From NCBI RefSeq assembly GCF_900700375.1, contig NC_041726.1:12958982-13022981 (forward strand): a stretch of DNA of 64,000 nucleotides. The letters are read 5' to 3'. The notes under the pieces are model-generated. The model searched no databases. It saw only the letters and a list, made by a program, of their open reading frames with translations, and was not told the origin of the DNA. The stretch comes from Denticeps clupeoides. Lineage: Eukaryota > Chordata > Actinopteri > Clupeiformes > Denticipitidae. The translations under genes and the position numbers were made by a program. Of the stretch, positions 21,028-32,461 are shown piece after piece; within the stretch, counting starts at the first letter, position 1; each line of letters begins with the position of its first letter.

Positions 21028-23620
21028 ATGTGAGTATGCGCAGTTCTCTCACTTTTTACTTCTCTGACAGGAATTCTCCTCCTTTTTAGCATTATTGCGT
21101 CTTTTCCTGTCGACTTTCCCCTCACACACCTCACCAAAGCGTCGAATCGCGTTTTTCCTCTTCTGCTTTAGCCATTTTAACGCTAGTTAATACGCTGGGC
21201 GTCGTGTCGCCATGCCGCAGTTATTAGTGTGAAGAGTTTTTACGAACTGCGACATTTAGCGCCATTCACCTGCTTCACTTCTAAAACGCAAACGGCATCG
21301 GGGCTGCAGTCGTCTGACGGGTCAGCATTCATTTGGTTTAAAATGTCTTCAGCATCCAACATAATACCAAATACCATATCAATATGCCAATTAATTGATC
21401 ACATCCTCTTTATTTCTCCGGTGAATGGCAAGTCGTCCCCATCTTGTTTGTAGGAAGGGCTGTTTTGTGTGTGTGAGGGGATTTTTAATATGTACATTAT
21501 GTAAGATACGTGGTAACAAAACCTTTGTAAATGGGACACGAGGACCCTTGTCTGCGATCTGTTTCTCAGGCTGTATGATGGAAAAATCTCCTCCGCCCGG
21601 CAGCTGTAAAGCTGGATTTGGCCCAGCGTGGCCATTTAGCCACCATTTTTCATAATAAACCGAGCCGCTACCCGCATAGCCCCTGTACCTCAACACAGGC
21701 GTTCATTACGAATGGAAAAATATGAAGTCCCGTACTGTCCAGGTCTGCTCCTGCCCCAGACGCCACAGCCGCCCCCGGAGCCCCGGGGGCCCCGGAGGGG
21801 GAGGGAGGGGCCCCGGCCGCACCCCCCAACCTGAGCAGCAACCGCAGGTTGCAGCAGACACAGGCCCAAGTAGATGAGGTAAAGTAAGCGCATTTTACTA
21901 TTTGAATTGAGACGTGTGACCTTGAGAAAACGCGTTTTTCTCGCCTCCTTGGCGCCCAGGTGGTGGACATCATGCGAGTGAACGTGGACAAGGTCCTGGA
22001 GAGGGACCAGAAACTGTCTGAGCTGGACGACCGGGCGGATGCGCTGCAGGCCGGAGCTTCGCAGTTTGAGAGCAGCGCTGCCAAGCTGAAGAATAAGTAC
22101 TGGTGGAAAAACTGCAAGGTGTGTCCTTCCTGGCTCTCTCTCTCTCTCTCTCTCTGTTATATGTGTGTGTAGGAGAGTGCTTACTCCCACTATTAGGGAT
22201 CTGAGCTGGTTGCTTTATTAAATGGTAAAAGTTTATATATTTTGAAACCAAAGTACTGCTGGCACGAGATGGCTCGCCATTAATCACCAATGTAGCATAA
22301 TAAGATTCGTTTGGACCATTATGATAGGAAGTAAAGTAAATGGGTCCTGTGTGACTATGGCAACAGCGCTTAATTTAAAAATAATTAAAAGTGCTGTACA
22401 ACATAGCTACAATATGAAATACACACATGATCAGAACAAAACATTACACCACAGCATGAAATATATAATATGGAGCAATACATTTTTTTTTAGATATTGT
22501 AGAGAGTGGTGACGTGAGATGGTTCTGACGTCTTTCCCATTGAGTCATTTGTCCTCTGTCCTGCGACTGCACTTTGCATATTACATTTTCATTCCTCCAT
22601 CTAACTGTCAGCCAATCCACCGCTTGCCATAAATTCATCAACACCCCCCAACCCATTCAGGCACAGATGGCTGGAGGAGAGTCCATCCAATCACGCCTCT
22701 CCATGGGGGAGGGGGGGCTTCAAGAATCCCAATCTGGATTACAGATTAAATCCCAGATGTGGCCTGTGATGTAACGGCTCTATAATCGCACCATCGCCTC
22801 TCTATGCATCCCTCTCTCCACATATCGTTTCCTCCCACTTCCCTTTTAGTGAGTTTCTTACTACATCTGACATAAAGCCCTCCCTGCCTTCTGCCTAAAC
22901 ATCTCTGATAATCTCCTGCATCCAGTATTCCATTTCAGTTCTTTTTACAATTACACTCCTGAAGAATACATTTAGACTATTTGTGGATTTTTTAATCTGT
23001 AGATTTTTCACTAGTAACACAGGTAATATTAGAAATATTACTATTACTATTTTGTGATTACTATTTACATGTAATCATATCAAATTGGACCAAATGGACA
23101 AAAGGTTATCAGAAACCCTGACATTGTGTACATCTGGACATAGCAGGAGTTTCAATATGTGCGACGAACCTTGTTTTACATTAGAAGCACTGTACGATTC
23201 TGTACTATTAATTATCATATTTTTGGAAATCGTCTTGGATGTGTGAGTAATTTGTTGAAATCCTTTGTTCCAGATGATGATAATGATGGGAATCATAGGA
23301 GTCATCTTGATGGGGATCGTTTTCAGTGAGTAACATGTGTTCATTCAGCATTTGGACTGGAATGCACATTGGAAACAGAGTTTTAATCACATAGGGTTCT
23401 GTACACAGACTATTTAAATACCAAATTACATGTGTTATGTGTTAAATACTGAACAGTTGCTAACAGTTTATTGCCTGTTCACAATTTCTCCATATTTGGA
23501 ACAGGACTACACACGTCAACATTTTTTGCACCAAAATGAGACCAACTGAACGAAAAGCAAAGGTTGTGGCAAAATTTGATCTCCTCTCTTTCTCTATCTC
23601 TAGTGTATTTCTTTTACTGA
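21028..23620 (+). CDS. vamp1: Vesicle-associated membrane protein 1 (synaptobrevin 1)
   Basis: Exons: 21028-21029, 21743-21878, 21960-22118, 23274-23325 and 23604-23620, 366 bases or 121 residues. The initiator codon is split, AT in exon 1 and G in exon 2. A Pro/Ala/Gly-rich N-terminus (about residues 2-30) leads into the R-SNARE motif: [20 protein letters not shown], then [19 protein letters not shown] with the zero-layer Arg in ERDQ, then [10 protein letters not shown] before the membrane anchor [17 protein letters not shown] and the lumenal end MYFFY. It works on synaptic and secretory vesicles, pairing with syntaxin and SNAP-25. The coding sequence between VAMP1 and VAMP2 is similar; WWKNCKMMIM and position beside iffo1 and ing4 (human 12p13.31) favour vamp1. 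If the last intron is retained the protein ends FSE instead. Confidence 0.93.
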
Positions 23621-26525
23621 GCTGGTCTCTCAGTGGCCAATCACAAGGCAAAGAAGGGATTTGAAAAGTGGAGCCAAAGCCTTGTGTGAAACCAAGCCCC
23701 CACCTTCAACTCCTTCTCGTTTTCCCAGTCTCTTCCCTTTCTCCAGTTTCTCAATGATGCCTTTTCATGAAAACTTGCAGCATGTGTTCAGACTTTGATG
23801 CGGTGCCTCCTCAGTCCACCCTGTTTTCTTGTGGTCATCTTAACTCTTTTTGAACCTTTTCCAAGCACTTAGTAGTTGGTACCCAACCTCATCGATTTAT
23901 TGTTTTGGACGGAGGGCGATAAGAAAGACGAGTACCGAGCAGGGCTGGAAATGGGCCGGAATGGATCCCGAGCGGGTTTTCCCGTATAAAAAAATTCTAT
24001 TTCCGCCGCTTGAATAATGAATAATTCATCTGTTTTTAAAACGTGAACAAACATCTGATCAATGTTCCCAAAGGTAATAAAACAGAACTGTGTTACGGTG
24101 TGATGAATTGTGAGTCTAGTTGGACTGACCTGAAGAAAATGCTGTCTTAGACAGGTAGATTTATAACTTACGTTGATATGTTGAAACATTTGATTGAAAT
24201 CAAATCATGTCAAAAACAATAAAAACAAGAGTAATAATAATATAATGAAAATGAATAACAATAATACAAACAATAACAGTGGTTACAATCCTTTTGTCTT
24301 TCTGTATACATTTTAGGCAAACTTCTCTCCTGCCAGATTTTCACGTAGGGTCACCCTGCCAAAATCTGACCATTTCCAGTGCTGGTTATGAGGGAAGTTA
24401 TGCAGCTCTACATGTACTGTATCAGATTATTGAGTGTGCTACAACCCAAAGAATATGGCGTAATTCTCTGGGAGGGGATTTCATCAGGCCATTTACTGTC
24501 CCTAGGTCACTTGCTATTACCTGAGAGATGAAATATATATTTTATTCCCCCTTGAATTGAGAAAAAATGGACGCGGGTGCCGTGCAGTTTTATTTTTTAA
24601 TTAGGGCTGATCTAAAAAGAATAGAGGTCACCTACAGACTAATGATTGGCAAACACAACTAACCAAAAGTAGACCTGCCGTACAGGATGGGCCTCAGTGA
24701 TGTGACTGGTTTACCTTTTTTTACCATACAGACGTAGCACTGTAGCTCGACCAGTTTGTTTCAGTATGTGTGTTCAACTTTCAGTGTACAGTGTACAGTG
24801 CCGAAACCATAATAACCTGGGCAAGACAAAAAAAAAAGTGCTTTACAGAGTTTCAAGTTGACTTGTACAAGGATGTTATATTGCTTCTGGTCCATGACGG
24901 GACTCTCTGGGTCACATCCTTCTTTTGCCCACTTCATTTTCATGCACAGAAATGTACAATTTATGCAATTATTCTCTTGGTGTTCAGATACTGTATGCAA
25001 ATAACTTTTTTTCAGAGTCGAACAAATATACAGCAATGCATTAGTCAAATAAACTTCAAAAGATGACATTTAAAAATGCTTTTCTGTTTTAAATATGTGA
25101 TCTAATCATTGCACTCGAGAACATGTCCATTTACAGATTGCTGTGTTGCAGTGTGCAAAAGCCAAAACCTAAATGGCACTACAGTTCTTTGAAGGCATGT
25201 CTTTTTGCATATTGTGTGCTTATTCTAATAAAGTCATCAACATGTATTAATTGGCGCCCTTGTGTTTTCATCGTCTTTTGCATCAGAACAAATTGCCTTG
25301 GACCTCAGTTGACTTTAGTGCCCTATTCACAAACATACGAACAAAGCTTTTTGTGGGCTGACATGGTAAATTAACATCAATTAACAGATGATCATTACAT
25401 TCCTTGTATTCGGTATAGACTGCAACCACCTAATAAGGAACGGAATCCATGAAACCTCTGAAGCTATGCTGGTAAGAGATGGTGCCTTCCACTGATTCCA
25501 CTGGTTTAAGATCTGGAGAATATGGACGCCAGAACCTCAATCCCATTGTGTTAACCATTTGTTCTGTGCTTTATCCATGTGGTCCATTGTCCTGCTATCT
25601 GGGAATACTGTTTCCATGCAGGGGCGTTCTTGGTCAGCAACAATGTTTAGGTAGGTGGTATGTATTGAGGTCACATCGGTATGGATGCAGGACCCAAATT
25701 TTCCCATCAGAACATTACCGTGTACCGTCCCCACACCCCTATGAGAAGTGTTAGGATAAAACTATGACTCCCAATAATTTTCAACAAGAATTTATTGGAT
25801 TGACATGAACAAATTGCTATAACACAGCAGAGTAGGCATACAAGATCTCAATGAATCAAAAATGAAATGAAGGCTACATTTAGAACACATTCTTATTAGG
25901 AACATTGATTTTGTACTACAGTAATGCAACTACATTACATTAAACTGCTTTATGATTTCATCTAAGTAAAAGCAAGGTGAAAGTAAGGACTTCATAACAT
26001 TAAGAAATGACAGTAAATGGTCCAAAATATATATAAAAAAACTTGTGGGGGGGAAAATACTCAATTCACAATTTTACTCAGCAACGACTGTTCATTGTTC
26101 ATTGCAGTTATTAAAGGTAAAATACACCAACACGCTGATATTTTGGTTTTCAAAGGCAATTACTTACAAACTGTGTTTTTGAGGAAACCTGAACAATAGG
26201 CACAAAATAAAGAGTTTTTGAATGTAATGTACTTTCTCTTACAAAATTTAGATATGGGAACATCACAAATTACAACAATGGTGGAAATATCCATTTTTGT
26301 CATGCAAACTTGTCTTTTCGAACAACAGAAAAAAGCTCTAACATTCTAAAAAGTAATAATGGCGTTCTAATGTCAGATAAACCTAATCTCTAGTTCAACT
26401 GCTCTGAGCTTTATAAAAGTGAGTAGGAGGGAAAAGCAAAATAGCGACACGTTAGTTTTTAAAAAGAGTTTGGCAACAACTATGTGCTCTACGAGCCACG
26501 CCCAACGCGGCCCTTTCTGGCTGGA
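23621..26525. other. Spacer between vamp1 and the AT-hook gene
   Basis: No coding exon that I can support. The left part probably holds the vamp1 3' UTR. The segment 25390-25750 is compositionally different from its flanks and reads like a decayed dispersed repeat, but I cannot assign a family. The right end up to 26525 is the likely 3' UTR of the minus-strand AT-hook gene. Confidence 0.45.
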
Positions 26526-27812
26526 TCATTTACACATTTTGAGTCGGCCTCTTGCGGCTTGTTTGCTGGCGGCCTTTCTGCCACTTGTACTCTTTTTACT
26601 CACGTCTTCATTCTTGCCCTGGTCGTCATTCTTGCCCTGGTCGTCATTCTTGCCCTGGTCGTCATTCTTGCCCTGGTCGTCATTCTTGCCCTGGTCGTCA
26701 TTCTTGCCCTGGTCGTCATTCTTGCCCTGGTCGTCATTCTTGCCCTGGTCGTCATTCTGTGCTGGATCCCCACTGGCCGCCGTTACACCGCCGTCCCCTG
26801 TCTGGGAATCCTCCTTGCCGTTCTCCTCTGCAACCTGTTCTGTTGCCGTGACGGTTTGCAGTTCCACGAGTGGGGAATCTTCCTGCTTCTCGTCCTCCTC
26901 CGCTGCGTTAGTGGTGGAGCTGCAGGCGGCCGATTTCACCGCAGTTTTGGCTTTGCCCGAGCCTGGAGGGCGTCCCCGCTTCCGCGGTGGGCCGGCCGGC
27001 TCTTCACTCTTCACCTGAGGCTCTCCACCTGATCTGCGGTTCAGAAGCTTGCGCTTCCAGCCATACGAACCTCTGGGCCGCCCCCTTTTCCGAGGTATGT
27101 GGTCCGCATCTTTTATGACCCTGTCAGGACCACGAGGACCATCCACCACACTCAAAGATCCAGAGCCAGGAGGCCGGCCCCTTTTTCGAGGCGTGGCATT
27201 TTCCACTTTGTGGACACGTATAGAACCGGGAGGGCGGCCCCTTTTCCGAGGTTCGCCATTTGCATTGATGGACTTTGGCACCTTGACAGAGCCAGAAGGC
27301 CGCCCCCTTTTTCGAGGGGGGCTGTAACTTGGTTTGAGGACCTTTTTCTTTGAACCAGGTGGTCGGCCCCTCTTTCTTGGGGTGTCATTGCTTGCTGGGT
27401 CGTCTACACAATCATTGTGGGCAAATGAGGTGGCTTCCTTCAACAACAGACTGCTATAAGGGTCCGGTTGTTGTTTTCGGGGACGTCCTCTTCCTCGGGG
27501 CTCGTCATCAAGTGGTGGAATCCCAATAGGGTGGATGTGTGGCCTTCCGAGGGGCTTTGACAGCCTATGACTCTTAGGTTTCGCTTGCTGTAAACTTCTT
27601 CTTTCCTCAACCTCCATGATAAGTGGGCTTTTTCTGGGTCTGCCCCGACCAGGTTTTAGCTCCGGAGAAGAGGGGACAGTCGGGTAAAAGAGGTCAACTT
27701 TCCTACCTAGATTGATTTTCAAGATGGGGGCCGTGGACTGCTTGAAGGGGCCCTTTGGACGACCCCTACCACGTTTTAATGGAAGGGGGTTGCAAGTCAC
27801 AGTCTCCTCCAT
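26526..27812 (-). CDS. Multi-AT-hook protein, unrecognised gene
   Basis: One open exon of 428 residues starting at 27812; a splice acceptor just upstream (exon edge about 27855) implies a non-coding 5' exon. The protein has nine AT-hooks with RGRP cores, near residues 13-20, 54-61, 105-113, 145-154, 166-175, 188-197, 208-218, 240-249 and 276-286. The last six share the form PRKRGRPxGS. Next come an acidic, Glu-rich part (about 303-345), eight exact copies of NDDQGK (353-400), and a basic tail. Three-hook HMGA proteins are about 100 residues, so this is not a plain HMGA; the layout recalls insect chromosomal protein D1. AT-hooks bind the minor groove of AT-rich DNA, so a chromatin or satellite-binding role is likely. 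There is no enzymatic domain. It could belong to a fish-specific family I do not recall. Confidence 0.85.
   Translation of the reverse strand: MEETVTCNPLPLKRGRGRPKGPFKQSTAPILKINLGRKVDLFYPTVPSSPELKPGRGRPRKSPLIMEVEERRSLQQAKPKSHRLSKPLGRPHIHPIGIPPLDDEPRGRGRPRKQQPDPYSSLLLKEATSFAHNDCVDDPASNDTPRKRGRPPGSKKKVLKPSYSPPRKRGRPSGSVKVPKSINANGEPRKRGRPPGSIRVHKVENATPRKRGRPPGSGSLSVVDGPRGPDRVIKDADHIPRKRGRPRGSYGWKRKLLNRRSGGEPQVKSEEPAGPPRKRGRPPGSGKAKTAVKSAACSSTTNAAEEDEKQEDSPLVELQTVTATEQVAEENGKEDSQTGDGGVTAASGDPAQNDDQGKNDDQGKNDDQGKNDDQGKNDDQGKNDDQGKNDDQGKNDDQGKNEDVSKKSTSGRKAASKQAARGRLKMCK
26611..26754 (-). repeat. 18-bp coding minisatellite, 8 identical units
   Basis: Eight tandem copies of TTCTTGCCCTGGTCGTCA (plus strand) lie inside the AT-hook coding exon, each encoding six residues (NDDQGK). 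All eight look identical at the base level, and the flanking units are diverged, which points to recent expansion or homogenisation. Confidence 0.97.
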
Positions 27813-27855
27813 CTAGTTCCCTCTGCTGTCAGTTGGTCAGTGGCCCTTGTTAAGA

Positions 27856-29220
27856 CTGAAAAACACAAACAAGATCAGATTTTACTGTTTATGAGGTTCA
27901 ATAGATTCGTGGATTTTTCACAGTTGATCATTTTTACACAAATAATAAATTAATTGATTATGAATAACAACAGTGGCAATATCAGCAGCCATGTCCAAAC
28001 GTTCAATACAGGGTGACCGTATGTAACTCAACAACAATGGATTTATTAATGCATTTGTTAATGCACTTACTGCTTAAAAGGCTCTGACCCTGATGTTTGG
28101 TATTTTGTTCAAATTAATACACATAAAACTAAAATTTATTTAAACTAACATTTTAACATTTATTTCCTGCTCATCCATACAATAAGATCATTTACCACAC
28201 CAAAATCTCCAAATAATGTACAATGCATTAAAAGCTGGTATGTTGTCCAGAAAATAAATCTGACCTAATAGTACATTCATGCATTCATTCATTCAATCAT
28301 ATCCATGAACAATATGTTTTAGTAATAAAGCTTAAAAAACATTGTTAAAAAAACTTTATTGCAGTATAACCACGTGCAATATTATTTGCACATGGTCCTG
28401 CATACAATGTCTTAACAATTAGCGTTCAAATGAATGCCCTCAACCTAGTTTTAAACAATAAGGATTTAAAGATATTGCTGTTTTCATTAAATGTTTTTCA
28501 TATTGGCCATGCATATAACATTTTATAACATTTTTACTGTCTGTATGGTGGCGAGAACTGAAATACATCCTGCAACAAAACAACAACTAGCGCACCAAAA
28601 AAATCGTTAAAACGCTCAAAGCACAAACCTTTTTTTTCTCCCAAATGCGGCTAACGTTTGTCCTGTAAATGAATTCGCGGTTTTATCCGCATGAAAAACG
28701 CGAAATGAATTAATTCGCAGGCCACGTGCTGTGCGGCTGCATGTAAGCTGAGACGCGCAGTTAGTTAGTTAGTTAGTTAATTAGTTAGTTGGTTAGTTAG
28801 CTCGTTCGTTCGTTTGTTAGTTAGTTAGTTAGTTAGTTGCGTTCTCAGTAAGTGGCGGGCTGCGACTCCAGCTTTATTTTATCTGTGCGAAAGTCACGGT
28901 GCATACCTGCCGAAATCAGATCAGCGACCGCGGAGCAGCATTTCTGCGAACTCCGTCTTCTCGATTGCAGTAAAGCTTTCACCTTGCACACAGAGGGACT
29001 TATTGAAAGGAGGCCTCTTTTTTCATTTATTTGAACGGGAACACAGTTTTTTTCTTTCTTATTATTTCTTTGGACTTCCGTGTTGAATGAAAAATTTGGC
29101 AAGTGCTTCCGGTGTTCTGTTCGTTCCACATATATAGACATAGACGCGTCGTGCTCAGCAGTATCGCGCGTCAACGGCGCGGCCATGTTGGGAGTGGCGG
29201 TTAACAGCTGAATACATGTC
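27856..29220 (-). promoter_or_regulatory. 5' intron and CpG-rich promoter region of the AT-hook gene
   Basis: From 27856 to about 28620 the DNA is AT-rich and probably intronic. CpG density rises from 28640 to 29190. An E-box CACGTG lies near 28723. A good minus-strand donor, GGCAG followed by GTATGC, sits at 28907/28906 and could join to the acceptor at 27856. An open frame starting at 29186 inside this exon would end shortly after splicing and would not be in frame with the AT-hook protein, so if transcribed it is an upstream ORF. A TTAG-type simple repeat lies at 28759-28840. Confidence 0.45.
28759..28840. repeat. Imperfect (TTAG)n simple repeat
   Basis: About 80 bases of GTTA units with a few interruptions (GTTC, GTTT), inside the CpG-rich region upstream of the AT-hook gene. 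Confidence 0.95.
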
Positions 29221-29766
29221 GATTTTCATAATGTTGTATTGTGATGATAATATTAATGTTTTACCATATAAATGTACACAACAACAGCATCATATAGCAC
29301 TTCAGAAACCTATGCAATGTTATTGTTAATGTTTTATGTTATAATATGCAAAAAAAAGTGTTGTTAAAATTGCAGTTGCGAAGACTGTTAAAACGTCTTC
29401 ATTTGCAGACATTAAGTTTAAATATTTGATTGCCGTTATTTATAATTAGATTAATGTAATAAAAAAAATAAGTAATATTAATTTGTTGAAAGCGGTGTTT
29501 TAACGTGTTTCTGTTTTGTATTGATTAACAGCGTGGATCAGCCACTCGCAATATGGCGGAAGGCCACGCGTATGTTGTCAACGGTACAGCAAATGTAACT
29601 CAGTCTGTGCTCCCATCAAACTGGCTTGTATATTAAACTGGTTTATATGTATAAAAAAAAGTATACTCTGTGTGTGGGTATTTAAAATATTGCTCTTTCT
29701 ACGCTGAGAGTTCTAGAAGCTGGTAACTTCCACCAGTAGGAGGCGATGATGCAAGTGAGTGCTGTA

Positions 29767-29930
29767 TGAATTTACAATTATGGAATTTATCAGTTGTCCT
29801 TATCCAGAGCCACTTATAAATCAGTAGTTACAGGGACAGTCCCCCCTGGAGACACTCAGGGTTACGTGTCCTTCTCAGGGACACAATGGTAGTAAGTGGG
29901 GTTTGAACTTGTGACCTACCACTACCACCC
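29767..29930 (-). repeat. tRNA-derived SINE (type 2)
   Basis: Minus-strand copy with a B-box remnant (GTTCAAACCCC), the SINE body, and the CTCTGGATAAGG tail with small changes. It is more diverged in the tail than the copy at 5.8 kb. Confidence 0.8.
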
Positions 29931-30481
29931 CCGTTCTCTTTCTTTCGTTTATTGAAGCACGCATGCTTATAACAGGCTAAAACAAAATTTATGAAAAAAG
30001 CAAAATAGAAAATGTGGAGCAATGAACAAGCATTTTGAAAAAGCTCAATGTTTATTTTTACAGACATTTAGTCACTGTACATAAAGGTTTTTTCAATTGC
30101 TAAACACTGAAACAATCACTCCCTGTGCCTCATGAAAATACTATCCCATCCCCACCAATGCACCCTATTGCAAATGGACTGTATTTACATGTGTTTACCT
30201 TTTTAAAATGGAAAGGGGATTTGGTGGAGACAGCTAAAGTGAAATACAACAGTGGGACGTTTTAGAGTGAACCGAAGAACTTACTGCCGCAATCCTGCGC
30301 AAAGCAGGCAAAACTCCTGTAGCTGTAGTTGTAGCAAGCATCTGTATTATTCTCCAAATAAATGTGATCTGTTGTACTCGTGTTTACCCCTTACAATGTT
30401 CTTTTTTTCTCCATGTAGTTAATTCAGTATTAAAATGTAGTTACTGAGCTGTGTGTGTGTGTGTGAGGCAGAAAGATAAAG

Positions 30482-30543
<62 letters not shown>

Positions 30544-32460
30544 CCCGCATGTTTTTGTGGGCTGGGCCTGTCTGTGCCTTCTCTTTTTCTTCAAAGTGGG
30601 CCTCCACAAACTGACCTCATAATCAGAAAAGAAAGAAGCATCACGGTGATGCTGCCACTTCAATGTCGACACTGAAGAAGTCAAACCACTGTGTTCATAG
30701 CTGACGGGAATATTTTACTGAGAGGCAAATAATCATAAGCGGCGGAGCCCAGCAGAACTGAGCACGTCTCAAGAGGTATGTAAAAATGAAGAATATCAAA
30801 GAAACACACCCTGCTTTTTCTTTTCATTTAAGAAAGTGTGTTTTTTGAACAAGCAATTTGATGCATTTTATTAAGAAACAAATCAATTTGAAATCAAAAT
30901 TTCAACATCACAATGAAACGAATGAATATTATTTACAAAAATTAAGCATTAGCGTACAGAATATAAATACAACAGAACAGTAATAGTAATTAGAGTAATA
31001 TGTAATATGTATACGAAAGATGGTTCCTGCACAGCTGATGCCTCAATGGATTCCACTTTTAATGCACTAAGCAACCAGTGTGGCTGGCAAACACAACAGT
31101 GCAGCTTTTAAGCCGGCAGTGTGCCAAAGCAGTACATTATTGGGGTGAGCAATCTTGGTTGTGTACATTCATGTTGATAATTGTATTTTTACGACAAAAA
31201 TGCAATGTATAAATTCTCCAATAGAATCTCTGAAAAGTTAGGATGCGGTTCATTTCCAGTATTTTCCAATTTTCTGCTCAGCAATCTTGATTCCAGATTC
31301 TATAACATTTAGATTGTATTTAAAACCATTATTCAAATTTCATTGTTATCTTTTTCATTACTACATAACTATTGTCATTAATATTGTCTCATACTATTAT
31401 TGTTTACCCATAAATTGGGTGCTGCTTTTCTGATCAATCTGACAGCTTGCACACTTTGAACTTAAATAATTTATAATATTACTCCACTTTACATTCAGCA
31501 CCGTCCTTACAAGCTTTTAATTTTGTATAGATCTAGCCTTAGTTTTTGCAATCCTGATTCAGTGTAGTTAATGATATGACAGTGGGGAAATTGAACCACC
31601 TATTTGCCACCTACCCTATCCACACCAGCAACTGTACTGCACAATATATGGTACAATAAAAACATGAACTTGAATTAAATACTGACACCAACAGTTCTGT
31701 ATTGCACTGGGTTAATCTGCTATGTTTAGAGGTCCCACCAGTGTTCAGTTGTACTTTTATAGTTCTACATAATCACGAGATAATCACAAAGTTTTTTTAA
31801 ATGTAAGGCATATGGTTATGAGTGTAAGTAGTGACGTGATAGTGTCCTTTACAGTCCCTGCAACGAAATCAAATGCCAGGCCCGTGTCAGCTAATGGGCC
31901 AAGGTTGGACTTGTAGAAACTGGCCTGTAGAGGTAATGCAATGACATGAGTTTTGGTTCCTCCTAGGCCCTCTAAAGCAACATTATCACAACATGGAAAT
32001 TTAAATATAACATGTTCTGGGACCACTCAAGTCCTGGTGGACATCACCAGTCCACTAGTCTAATGTTGACATGGATTAAAAAGTGAGAAATGATTGGTGT
32101 TATCTCACTGCACTAAAGTAAACCTCATTAGCTTATTTAGCTCTGTTGCTTGACGACAAGATTTTTATTGAAATATTTAAATGCTTTAAAGGACCAGCCT
32201 TTCTTGACAATGAATTGACAGACAGTATTTGCTCATGTCAGTGTTAAGTAAGTGTCAGTGTTAACCTTGACAATAGAGAGTGCAAATCCAGGAACGGTTT
32301 ATATTTATTCATCTAAAATTACAAATGGAAACTGTTCTTATAAAACAGGCTGAACTTCTTCTTCCCAGACACTGAATCACAGACTTGTGAAGATCTGACT
32401 CATCATTTTGTACATGTTGCTCCATCTCTGTTCCCCTTCCTTTCTCTATCTCTGATGAAG
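29931..32460. other. Spacer and probable 5' region of the FPR-like receptor
   Basis: No coding exon found. A (GT)n tract of about 55 bases lies at 30485-30541. A segment ending AGCACGTCTCAAGAG at 30775, followed by GTATGT, could be a non-coding first exon that splices to an acceptor just before the receptor start codon. This is inference from the donor sequence only. The rest is AT-rich. Confidence 0.35.
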
Positions 32461-32461
32461 A

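Noticed and set aside
25390-25760. Possible dispersed repeat or gene fragment
   Set aside because: Compositionally distinct but I could not match it to any family, so it is only mentioned in the spacer entry.
26419-27032. Plus-strand open frames of 182-199 codons with repeated LPWSSF or LVVILA units
   Set aside because: They are antisense readings of the 18-bp minisatellite in the AT-hook gene.
28845-29186. Minus-strand frame of 113 codons beginning MAAPLTRDTAEHD
   Set aside because: No known family. It lies in the probable 5' exon of the AT-hook gene and after splicing would run out of frame with it, so at best it is an upstream ORF.
29553-29633. Short plus-strand frame MAEGHAYVVNG with an ATGGCGG start and a GTACAG after it
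   Set aside because: It looks like a first coding exon, but I found no continuing exon in the next 3 kb and no matching family.
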